This document shows, piece by piece, positions 25,175-31,988 of a stretch of 41,897 nt of DNA; the first letter of the stretch is position 1; each line of letters begins with the position of its first letter. The stretch comes from Clostridia bacterium (lineage in GTDB: Bacteria > Bacillota > Clostridia > Lachnospirales > Anaerotignaceae), in the NCBI GenBank assembly GCA_029098265.1, contig JAQXNZ010000177.1, positions 1 to 41,897 of the forward strand, read 5' to 3'. The translations under genes were made by a program, and so were the position numbers. The notes beneath the pieces are model-generated. The model saw only the letters and a program-made list of their open reading frames with translations. It did not search any database and had not been told where the DNA came from.

Positions 25175-25312
25175 ATGAAAACAAAACATATTAGGATGAT
25201 AATCCTTGCCGCCGCCGTTGCAATGATTGCGGCAGGTGTATCAAACGGCGGATTAAACGATACGCTCAACAAGGGTGTTCATATATGTCTGGAGTGTATC
25301 GGAATTGGCTAA
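25175..25312 (+). CDS. CD1871A-type small CXXC protein (45 aa)
   Basis: This short gene starts at the ATG 4 nt after the YbjQ stop, with AGGTGA upstream. The product has a single membrane helix (about residues 6-23) and ends in HICLECIGIG, a C-x-x-C motif. This matches the CD1871A family of CXXC proteins, which is usually found beside a membrane polyferredoxin and a TlpA-like protein, as here. It probably sits in the cytoplasmic membrane and acts as a thiol or iron-sulfur partner of the next gene; the exact role is not known. It is easy to miss because of its size. Its stop overlaps the next gene's start. Confidence 0.85.
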   Translation: MKTKHIRMIILAAAVAMIAAGVSNGGLNDTLNKGVHICLECIGIG

Positions 25313-26126
25313 GGATTTTAAACGAAAATATATTCAGCTTATAAGTGCGCTGGTCTATAACGCCAATATAAAGGGCTTTGCCGAGGGCGGTATATACCAC
25401 GGAAACATAAAGAGTGTATGTGTGCCGGGACTCAACTGCTATTCCTGCCCCGGGGCTGTTGCTTCCTGTCCGCTGGGCAGCCTGCAGAATGCCGTAGCGG
25501 CATCAAACAAAAGACTGCCGTTTTATATAGTGGGTACACTGCTTTTATTCGGCGTAATACTGGGAAGAACAATATGCGGCTTTTTATGTCCCTTTGGGCT
25601 CATACAGGAACTGCTGTATAAAATACCGACACCTAAAATCAAAAAGAGCAGATATACAAGGGCGCTGTCAAATCTGAAATACATAGTGCTTGCGGTATTT
25701 GTAATTGTCATACCGCTATTATACTCATATCCAGCTTTCTGCAAGTATATATGTCCTGCGGGAACCCTTGAGGCGGGTATACCTATGGCTCTTTCAAACA
25801 GCCGTATTGCAGGAATGTTAGGGCGTGCATTCAGCCTTAAGACGGCGGTGCTGGCGGCAGTCATAATTATATCTGTGCTTGCATACAGAGCCTTCTGCCG
25901 CTTTATATGTCCGTTGGGAGCAATATACTCGTTTTTCAACAGGGTATCCTTTGTGGGTGTGGAAGTTGTATACGAAAAATGCACTTCCTGTGGAAAATGC
26001 GTAAAAAAGTGCAGAATGGACATAAGAAAACCCGGCGACAGGGAGTGTATATCCTGCGGTGAATGTATGGATGTATGCGGCGAAAAGGCCATAGTTTGGA
26101 AACATAATAAGGAGAAAGATTTATGA
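25305..26126 (+). CDS. Membrane polyferredoxin (NapH/CcoG-like 4Fe-4S protein)
   Basis: This 273-residue membrane protein has about four membrane helices and several cysteine clusters. Visible are CVPGLNCYSCPGAVASCP, CGFLCPFGLIQE, CKYICPAGTLE, CRFICPLGAIYS and a C-terminal ferredoxin with CTSCGKCVKKCRMD and CISCGECMDVC. It resembles NapH/NosR-type quinol-linked electron transfer proteins. A TTG at 25305 is the probable start, because the first residues then match family members and GGAG lies 10 nt upstream; the frame from GTG at 25275 would overlap the CXXC gene. ATGA overlap with the next gene shows coupling. It probably delivers electrons through the membrane to the TlpA-like partner. Confidence 0.88.
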   Translation: MAKDFKRKYIQLISALVYNANIKGFAEGGIYHGNIKSVCVPGLNCYSCPGAVASCPLGSLQNAVAASNKRLPFYIVGTLLLFGVILGRTICGFLCPFGLIQELLYKIPTPKIKKSRYTRALSNLKYIVLAVFVIVIPLLYSYPAFCKYICPAGTLEAGIPMALSNSRIAGMLGRAFSLKTAVLAAVIIISVLAYRAFCRFICPLGAIYSFFNRVSFVGVEVVYEKCTSCGKCVKKCRMDIRKPGDRECISCGECMDVCGEKAIVWKHNKEKDL

Positions 26127-26701
26127 AGAAATATTTGATGATAATACTTGCGGCGTGTCTTACTCTTACGGCCTGCGGTCCAAAACTTTCCGGCGAAAAA
26201 ATTGAATACAAGGATGCAAGCGAATATGAGACAGAGGCTGAGGATACTGACGACGATGACTACAGCATTGCGACCGAGGGAGAAGCGGCGCCCGACATAA
26301 CGCTGACAGCCTTTGACGGTACGGAGAAAAAGCTGTCCGATTATTACGGAAAGCCCACGGTAATAAATTTCTGGGCCACATGGTGCGGCTACTGCATTAT
26401 GGAGATGCCCGCATTCCAAAAGCTTTGCGACAGCTACGGGGACGATATAAATGTCATTGCTCTCAACTGCGGTGACAGCGCCGAGGATGCCGAAGCCTAT
26501 ATGCAGTCAACAGACTACACATTCGAGGCTGTTACGGTAAGTGCCGAGGATTCCTTTAAATTCGGCGCCGAAAGCATACCTGTTACGGTCATAATAGATA
26601 AGGACGGAATTGTACAATTCTATAAGCTCGGCGGAGGAGACTCTGATGAGGTATTTGAATATGAATTGGCGCCTGTAATAGACGAATTGCTTGGAAAATA
26701 A
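26123..26701 (+). CDS. TlpA/ResA-like lipoprotein thioredoxin
   Basis: This 192-residue lipoprotein has a signal sequence with lipobox LTAC (Cys18), an acidic linker (residues 28-50), then a thioredoxin domain with the WCGYC active site (Cys88, Cys91) and the cis-proline segment SIPVTVII. It belongs to the TlpA/ResA family of membrane-anchored thiol-disulfide oxidoreductases. Together with the CXXC protein and polyferredoxin it suggests a transmembrane redox relay to extracellular thiols. ATGA overlaps the previous gene; GGAGAAAG precedes the start. A terminator follows at 26739. Confidence 0.93.
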   Translation: MKKYLMIILAACLTLTACGPKLSGEKIEYKDASEYETEAEDTDDDDYSIATEGEAAPDITLTAFDGTEKKLSDYYGKPTVINFWATWCGYCIMEMPAFQKLCDSYGDDINVIALNCGDSAEDAEAYMQSTDYTFEAVTVSAEDSFKFGAESIPVTVIIDKDGIVQFYKLGGGDSDEVFEYELAPVIDELLGK

Positions 26702-26738
26702 ATAAGCTACTGCATTTATTCTTAACTATAAATAATAT

Positions 26739-26789
26739 AAGCCCTTTGTGATATACCTGTTATTTAACAGGAAACACAAAGGGCTTTTT
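26739..26789. terminator. Bidirectional terminator
   Basis: A 12-bp stem (26739-26750 with 26775-26786) encloses an inner CCTGTT/AACAGG stem and is followed by TTT, between the convergent TlpA and NAD synthase genes. Confidence 0.8.
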
Positions 26790-26800
26790 ACTGCTGTTTA

Positions 26801-28723
26801 TTAAAGATCCTCCAGCTCTGCCATCCATACGCTGTTCATGGCGTCGGATGGCATTCTCCAGTCGCCTCTTGGTGAAAGATTTATTGTTCCGACCTTTGGA
26901 CCGTCGGGCAGGCATGAACGCTTGAACTGCTGGGAGAAAAATCTTCTGTAGAAGTTTTTCAGCCATTTCAGTATTGTTTCGCTGTCATATGTGCCGTTGA
27001 AGGCATTCAGCGCAAGATAGTATATTTTTCTCGGTGAAAATCCACAGCGCACAACATAGTAGAGGAAGAAGTCGTGAAGCTCATAGGGGCCGACTATTTC
27101 CTCGGTTTTCTGATTTATGTTGTTGTCCTTGTCAGGAGGAAGAAGCTCGGGAGAAACAGGCGTATCAAGTATATCCCTGAGTATTTCAACGGCCTTTTCA
27201 CTGAGAGAGCCAAAGCGTGCCACCCAGTCGACCAGTACGCGCACTAGGGTTTTGGGGACGCCTGAATTAACTCCGTACATGGACATGTGGTCTCCGTTAT
27301 AGGTTGCCCAGCCGAGAGCCAGCTCCGAAAGGTCGCCTGTGCCCACAACCAGACCGTTCTCCTTGTTTGCCAAGTCCATAAGTATCTGTGTACGTTCCCT
27401 GGCCTGGGTGTTTTCGTAGGTGATGTCATGTATTTCGGGGTCGTGGCCTATGCTCTTGAAATGGAGCATGGCGGCTTCGCCTATGGGTATTTCCTTTATG
27501 CTGGCACCCAATGAAGCCATAAGCTCCAAAGCATTGTTGTAGGTTCTGTCCGTTGTGCCGAAGCCGGGCATCGTAACGCCGAGAACCGTCTTTCTGTCAA
27601 GAGAGAGATAGTCGCAGGCCTTAACTGCCACCAGCAGAGCAAGGGTAGAGTCAAGACCGCCTGATATGCCTATAACCAGTGATTTGGCGTTAGTATGCAT
27701 TATGCGCTTGGCAAGACCCGTAACCTGTATATTGAATATGTCTCCGCAGCGGCGGTTGAGGGACTCGTCATCTTTGGGAACAAAGGGCTGAGGGCGTATC
27801 GCACGCTCAAGGCTGTCCTTCACTCTGTCGTACATGGGGAAGGATATTATTTCGGCCTCAGGCGCTTCGCTGTCGCCGTAGGTCATATTTTTGCGTCTGT
27901 CATTGGCAAGCAGTTCCGTATCTATGTCAGAAATGATAAGCTCGTTTTCAAGGGAAAAACGCTCGCCCTCGTTTAAGACAGAGCCGTTTTCGCATATTAT
28001 TGAATGACCGCTGAATACCATATCCTGAGTGGACTCACCTATGCCTGCTGAAGAATATACATATCCGCATATACATCTGGCAGACTGTCCCGAAACAAGG
28101 GAGAGACGGTATTCATTTTTGGTGGCAAGCTCATTGCTGGCCGATGTGTTGGCTATTATGAGCGCTCCCGAAAGGGTGAGGGCACAGCTGGGCGGAGTAT
28201 TGGCCCAAAGATCCTCGCATATTTCTATGCCGAAGGTAAAGTTGTCAATGCCCTCGGCGGCAAATATGAGGTTTGTTCCTACAGGGACACTCTGGGAACA
28301 GAGGGCTATGCCGCCCTTTAAGCCCCGTCCGCTTCTGAACCAGCGCTTTTCGTAATATTCGCTGTAGTTGGGTATATATGTCTTGGGAACGGCACCCAGT
28401 ATTTCGCCGTCATATACGGCAACAGAACAGTTGTAGAGGCTGTTACCGATATTTACGGGCAGACCGACCACTACAGCCATGTTTTTGTCCCTTGTGGCCT
28501 CCGCAATAACGCCGAGATATTCCTCTGCGGCATTAAGCAGACTGGACTGCATGAAAAGGTCGGCACAGGTATATCCGGTTATGCAAAGCTCGGGAAAAAC
28601 CAGCAGGTCAACGTCCTTTAAAGCAGCGGCGTTAATGAGCTTTATTATTTCTCCGGCATTATATTTACAGTCGGCAACCTTAAGCTTGGGAACGGCTGCC
28701 GCACATCTTACAAATCCGTACAT
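26801..28723 (-). CDS. nadE: Glutamine-dependent NAD+ synthase
   Basis: This 640-residue enzyme makes NAD+ from nicotinic acid adenine dinucleotide with glutamine and ATP. The N-terminal nitrilase-type glutaminase has its full catalytic triad: Glu45 in FPELCITGYT, Lys114 in VPKTYIPNY and Cys169 in GIEICEDLW. The C-terminal synthetase domain has the ATP-binding loop ISGGLDSTLAL and the later GTGDLSELALGW. Length is normal for the fused type. ATG has AGGAG upstream. It appears to be transcribed alone. Confidence 0.97.
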   Translation of the reverse strand: MYGFVRCAAAVPKLKVADCKYNAGEIIKLINAAALKDVDLLVFPELCITGYTCADLFMQSSLLNAAEEYLGVIAEATRDKNMAVVVGLPVNIGNSLYNCSVAVYDGEILGAVPKTYIPNYSEYYEKRWFRSGRGLKGGIALCSQSVPVGTNLIFAAEGIDNFTFGIEICEDLWANTPPSCALTLSGALIIANTSASNELATKNEYRLSLVSGQSARCICGYVYSSAGIGESTQDMVFSGHSIICENGSVLNEGERFSLENELIISDIDTELLANDRRKNMTYGDSEAPEAEIISFPMYDRVKDSLERAIRPQPFVPKDDESLNRRCGDIFNIQVTGLAKRIMHTNAKSLVIGISGGLDSTLALLVAVKACDYLSLDRKTVLGVTMPGFGTTDRTYNNALELMASLGASIKEIPIGEAAMLHFKSIGHDPEIHDITYENTQARERTQILMDLANKENGLVVGTGDLSELALGWATYNGDHMSMYGVNSGVPKTLVRVLVDWVARFGSLSEKAVEILRDILDTPVSPELLPPDKDNNINQKTEEIVGPYELHDFFLYYVVRCGFSPRKIYYLALNAFNGTYDSETILKWLKNFYRRFFSQQFKRSCLPDGPKVGTINLSPRGDWRMPSDAMNSVWMAELEDL

Positions 28724-28954
28724 TGTTAAATCTCCTTTGTGAATAGTTAATTAAATTATCGGATTTTAGCGGGTCATTGTCAAGGGGTGGACAGAGAAAG
28801 GTGTATAAAATAGGTAAGGAGAAATAATAACTGACGAAAACCGACGGTTAGTTCAGCTTCAGGAGGAAAGCCTCTCTGTATACGGATTCAGGAAAAATGA
28901 AAATTGATATAAAGTAAGAGTTATGTAACTGAAAATAAGTATGGAGGAATTAAA
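28724..28954. other. Intergenic region upstream of the 58-aa gene
   Basis: No long frame or clear promoter was recognised in these 231 bp, apart from the AT-rich stretch just before the ribosome-binding site. Confidence 0.5.
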
Positions 28955-29131
28955 ATGTCAAGAAGTATGACTACGCGTGAGTATGAACAATATAAATCTG
29001 CGATTTTTACAGCAAATGACAGTCAGGACAAGGAAGCCCTTCGTCAGATACAGAAGCAGTTGATCGCAAATTTCGGACCGGATAATATGGATGTCTACCG
29101 GCTGCTGAAGTATTTCCGTTACAATGTTTAA
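28955..29131 (+). CDS. Small protein of unknown function (58 aa)
   Basis: This short reading frame starts at an ATG with GGAGG 7 nt upstream and ends before a clear terminator. The product is polar and likely helical (TTREYEQYKSAIF, KEALRQIQKQLIANFG, MDVYRLLKYFRYNV). No signal peptide, membrane helix or known family was seen. The good ribosome-binding site, terminator and coding-like composition make it likely real. Confidence 0.6.
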   Translation: MSRSMTTREYEQYKSAIFTANDSQDKEALRQIQKQLIANFGPDNMDVYRLLKYFRYNV

Positions 29132-29139
29132 TAATTTAA

Positions 29140-29175
29140 AATCCTCCTTATGATTGGCCAGAGGGAGGATTTTTT
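29140..29175 (+). terminator. Terminator of the 58-aa gene
   Basis: AATCCTCC and GGAGGATT form an 8-bp stem with a 16-nt loop, followed by TTTT. Confidence 0.75.
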
Positions 29176-29200
29176 CGTTTCGCAATGTGCGACATTGAAA

Positions 29201-29250
29201 AAGGCTCCCTTGTGTAAAGGGAGCTGTCAGCGAAGCTGACTGAGGGATTG
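29201..29250 (+). repeat. Left end of the DUF559 element
   Basis: It contains GCTCCCTTTACACAAGGGAGC-type and GTCAGC/GCTGAC hairpins and ends in GAGGGATTG. It is inverted relative to the end at 29598-29652. Confidence 0.65.
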
Positions 29251-29595
29251 CTTTACCACAGCATCGATATACTCACACACTCCACGGAAGTTATTGACGA
29301 CTTCGTTGTTGGGAATACGAATAACTTTAAGACCATACTCCTCCAAAAAAGCAGTGCGTTCTGTATCTTTTATAAGGTTTGTATCCGCATAGTGCTGAGA
29401 ACCGTCCAATTCAATGACAAGTTTTGCTTCTGCACTGTAAAAATCTGCGATATATTTTCCAAGTACCTTTTGCCTGGAAAAACGGACAGGATAGGTGCGC
29501 AAAAAGTCGTACCACAGATGGCGTTCTTCTTTTGTCATTTCTTTTCGTAGCTGTTTTGCCAATGGAATCAACTGTTTATTATGCTTCGACTGCAT
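29227..29595 (-). CDS. DUF559 endonuclease-like protein
   Basis: This 122-residue protein has the DUF559 fold, related to very-short-patch repair nucleases. The acidic residues of a PD-(D/E)xK site are visible in KYIADFYSAEAKLVIELDGSQH (Asp near residue 50, Glu and Asp near 62-64). The gene lies wholly between two inverted hairpin ends, with the stop codon in the left end. The start is the ATG at 29595; a longer frame from 29664 reads through the right end and is rejected. DUF559 proteins may nick DNA, but this copy's role is inferred. It could be the element's mobiliser or a passenger. Confidence 0.8.
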   Translation of the reverse strand: MQSKHNKQLIPLAKQLRKEMTKEERHLWYDFLRTYPVRFSRQKVLGKYIADFYSAEAKLVIELDGSQHYADTNLIKDTERTAFLEEYGLKVIRIPNNEVVNNFRGVCEYIDAVVKQSLSQLR

Positions 29596-29597
29596 GA

Positions 29598-29652
29598 CAA
29601 TCCCTCCGTCACGGCTTTGGCGTGCCACCTCCCTTTGCACAAGGGAGGCTTT
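29598..29652 (-). repeat. Right end of the DUF559 element
   Basis: It is the inverted relative of 29201-29250, sharing CTCCCTTGTGCAAAGGGAG and the GAGGGATTG edge, with a divergent inner hairpin. Confidence 0.65.
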
Positions 29653-29801
29653 GATGTAGTTCAATACTGACTGTCTGCCAATTTCTCTGTTTATCCTGAT
29701 AAGATATTCGATAAATCCTCAGCATTTTCCGCTTCCTTTGCTTACTGAAATTATATCATTGTTGCAGTATATGTCAAAACTTATTATTATGCTTTATAAA
29801 T

Positions 29802-29828
29802 AAAACAAACCCGACATTAACTGTCGGG
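29802..29828 (-). terminator. Terminator of the J-domain operon
   Basis: On the minus strand CCCGACA and TGTCGGG form a 7-bp stem followed by TTTGTTTTA, downstream of the J-domain gene. Confidence 0.75.
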
Positions 29829-29854
29829 CATATTAAATATATATAATGCTGCTT

Positions 29855-30532
29855 TTAACACGGTCTGCAGCAGCATAAATTCAGAAGTAAATTTGCCAGA
29901 CAAAGGCTGAAGCACAGATTGTTTGTTCCGCATACATTCACAGGGCCGCCGCCGTACTGCTGATAGGTCGTTCCGCCGTTTTTCATACGGTTGAGAAGCT
30001 GTTGGTACTCCATATTGTTGGGCTCCATTTTTGCGGCCTGCTCGGCACTGTTCATGGCATCTATGCGGTTGCCCATGCCATAGCTTGCCAGGGCATGGAA
30101 ATAGTACCATCTGGCATCTCTCCTTGAATATTCAACAGAGTTGAGTACGTTAAGCGCTTCTTTGTAATGGCCTGCGTTGATATAGTTTCTTGCCGCCGTA
30201 AGCTCCGTGGAGGATTCCTGCTGTTGCTGCTGATATCCGCCGAAGCCGGCACCGAATATATCCTCCCATGAGAAGCCGCCGTATCTGCCCTGATACTGTC
30301 CGCCCTGCTGGTACTGACCGCCCTGAGGACCCTGATTATAGGAAGCCTTTCCGTCCCTTATATTTCTTATCTGATCATAGGCCGCATTTATTTCACGCAT
30401 TTTTGCCTCGGCATTTGCGTCACCGGGATTGACGTCAGGATGATATTTTTTAACAAGTCTGCGGTATGCCTTCTGTATTTCCTCATCGGTATCCGACGGA
30501 GATACTCCAAGCACCTTATATGGATCTGTCAT
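29855..30532 (-). CDS. J-domain protein with cysteine-rich tail
   Basis: This 225-residue DnaJ-like co-chaperone has a J domain in residues 1-68 with the HPD motif (31-33, KKYHPDVNP), which stimulates the DnaK ATPase. A Gly/Gln-rich linker (about 68-105; [12 protein letters not shown]) is followed by a helical repeat-like region resembling tetratricopeptide repeats ([37 protein letters not shown]). The end is cysteine-rich (NLCCCRPC). It lacks the zinc-finger of DnaJ and so is not DnaJ itself. It is the last gene of a three-gene set with DUF5685 and a zinc-ribbon membrane protein. Confidence 0.9.
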   Translation of the reverse strand: MTDPYKVLGVSPSDTDEEIQKAYRRLVKKYHPDVNPGDANAEAKMREINAAYDQIRNIRDGKASYNQGPQGGQYQQGGQYQGRYGGFSWEDIFGAGFGGYQQQQQESSTELTAARNYINAGHYKEALNVLNSVEYSRRDARWYYFHALASYGMGNRIDAMNSAEQAAKMEPNNMEYQQLLNRMKNGGTTYQQYGGGPVNVCGTNNLCFSLCLANLLLNLCCCRPC

Positions 30533-30620
30533 TGTAGAAATTCCTCTCTTGTGTCCTGAAATAAATAGATAATATATTATAACTCAAAATGTTTCTTTTT
30601 GAAAAGTATTATGAGCATTA

Positions 30621-31466
30621 TTAATCTTTTTTTAAGGTATCCGTCTGTTTTGCCGCCTTTTTGGCTTCTTTGGCATTTTTAAGGGAGTATTTTGACCATA
30701 CACCCGAATATATAATGTTCTTGATTATACCTTCATTACGCTTAAAGGGCAGGGAAAAGAGGTTTTTAGCACATTCGGATATAAGCATGGTGAGCACGGG
30801 CTCCACGGCTGAGGGGCTCATTGCCGTCAGAGGATTGTATCTTTCCTTTTTTATATCTTCGTCCAAGTCATCCCATGCGTCCATTATATATATGAACCGT
30901 CCCAGTGCCGCCATAGATTTTTTGAGTGTATCCGTATACTGGTCGTCCCTTATGACAAAAAGGTCAGCCAAAAGCTGTCCGAATATATCGGCGGGTATAT
31001 CGGGACTGAGAATGCCCTTCTTTTCAACCTCCGCAAGCTCGGAAAGCCTTTTTTCAAGAGATGCACACTGCTTCGGATGCTTGTCCCATATACTGTAATA
31101 GTCTTTTTTGAGGATGTCCGCCGCAGTTTTTGACGCAAGGTTTTTGTCGTCCTTCCAGTCGTCCATAAGCTTGTTGTAGCTCAGGGCGATGTTCATGTCG
31201 GCGGCATATTCCGTAAATCTGTTGACCACATAGAAATGCTTTTTTGCCGGATGCACGGCACAGCGCTCATATCCGCTTCTTTCGTCCACATCATAAAGGG
31301 ACGAAAGCACAAGTATGAGAAAGGTCATGTCATAGGTGAGGGTAAGGCGGCCTGCCTGACCGTACCTTTTTTTCAGGGTACGGCACAGTCCGCAGTACAT
31401 TCCCTTGTAAATTTTAAGTTCCTCGGCAGTAAGCGCCTTTGTATTGGCTACTACATATCCGAACAT
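30621..31466 (-). CDS. DUF5685 family protein
   Basis: This 281-residue protein matches DUF5685, whose function is unknown. Features include the start MFGYVVANTKALTAEELKIYKG with the paired cysteines of YCGLCRTLKKRYG (about residues 24-28), a helical body, and an acidic segment DAWDDLDEDIKKERYNP resembling the aspartate-rich motif of prenyl synthases. That resemblance is noted but not taken as function. The ATG follows the zinc-ribbon gene's stop by 6 nt with no strong ribosome-binding site, so it is probably coupled. A lysine-rich C-terminus closes it. Confidence 0.85.
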   Translation of the reverse strand: MFGYVVANTKALTAEELKIYKGMYCGLCRTLKKRYGQAGRLTLTYDMTFLILVLSSLYDVDERSGYERCAVHPAKKHFYVVNRFTEYAADMNIALSYNKLMDDWKDDKNLASKTAADILKKDYYSIWDKHPKQCASLEKRLSELAEVEKKGILSPDIPADIFGQLLADLFVIRDDQYTDTLKKSMAALGRFIYIMDAWDDLDEDIKKERYNPLTAMSPSAVEPVLTMLISECAKNLFSLPFKRNEGIIKNIIYSGVWSKYSLKNAKEAKKAAKQTDTLKKD

Positions 31467-31472
31467 ACATTA

Positions 31473-31886
31473 TCAGCTCTTTCTAACAAACTTTTCGCCG
31501 CATCTGGGGCAGGTTATCTCTATCTTGCCTTTGCCTCGGGGGATTCTGTTCAAAACACCGCATTTGGGACATTTGAAGAATTTGTAATCCTTGCTCTGGG
31601 ACGCTCTCTGGGCTCTCTGCTGTTTTTTGACAGCAAAGCTGTAGCGGAAGGATTGGAACTTCTGGTTTTCTGCCGCACGAGCGGATATATTTCTTGAAAG
31701 CATTCTGAAATATGCATATACAAGAAGTATAAGACCTACATACCAGCATATCATACCCGCATAGGGCCATTTAAACTTCAATACTATAGAGGCTATAAGC
31801 AGAACAAGGGAGCAAATGGAAATTGCCCTGTTAAGCTGGTCGTTGCCGTAGCGTCCTGCCATAAATCTGGCGATTCTTTCTCTCAT
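31473..31886 (-). CDS. Two-span membrane protein with C-terminal zinc ribbon
   Basis: This 137-residue protein has two membrane helices (about 20-37 and 42-62) and a zinc ribbon at the C-terminus: CPKCGVLNRIPRGKGKIEI, then CPRCGEKF, with four cysteines. The N-terminus is basic. The zinc ribbon probably faces the cytosol. Its function is unknown. It is the first gene of the set with DUF5685 and the J-domain protein; an AAAGGAGAT site precedes the ATG. The grouping suggests a membrane-associated protein-quality or envelope role, which is inferred. Confidence 0.85.
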   Translation of the reverse strand: MRERIARFMAGRYGNDQLNRAISICSLVLLIASIVLKFKWPYAGMICWYVGLILLVYAYFRMLSRNISARAAENQKFQSFRYSFAVKKQQRAQRASQSKDYKFFKCPKCGVLNRIPRGKGKIEITCPRCGEKFVRKS

Positions 31887-31943
31887 TATTATATCTCCTT
31901 TCGGCTTTTATTCAAGCAGTTTTGCTGTCAAGCATTCTTATAT

Positions 31944-31988
31944 GATTAAAGTACAGCGGTTTTGGCTGAAAGACAGCTTACTTTAATC
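31944..31988 (-). terminator. Possible terminator at the end of the exporter operon
   Basis: Perfect 10-bp arms GATTAAAGTA/TACTTTAATC occur at 31944-31953 and 31979-31988. One arm includes the stop codon. There is no T-run on the minus strand, so the call is weak. Confidence 0.35.

Larger units (their letters stand above)
29201..29652. mobile_element. Small inverted-repeat element carrying a DUF559 nuclease
   Basis: Two related ends, 29201-29250 and 29598-29652, face each other. Both contain CTCCCTTGTGYAAAGGGAG and a GAGGGATTG edge. Each end also folds on itself. The single gene inside fills the space, its stop lying in one end and its start 2 nt inside the other. The ends look like those of a repeat family spread in Firmicutes. 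No target-site duplication was confirmed. Confidence 0.65.

Noticed and set aside
25275-25304. N-terminal extension of the membrane polyferredoxin
   Set aside because: It overlaps the CXXC gene and has no ribosome-binding site of its own; the TTG at 25305 fits family starts better.
25523-26419. Long antisense frame (298 codons) opposite the polyferredoxin and TlpA genes
   Set aside because: The plus-strand genes have clear families and motifs; the antisense frame has no recognisable domain and results from codon bias.
29596-29664. N-terminal extension of the DUF559 protein
   Set aside because: It reads through the element's right end, which is a repeat.
30750-31000. DUF5685 as a prenyl synthase, from its DDLDED segment
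   Set aside because: A short acidic motif alone is not enough, and the second aspartate-rich motif was not seen; kept only as a question.
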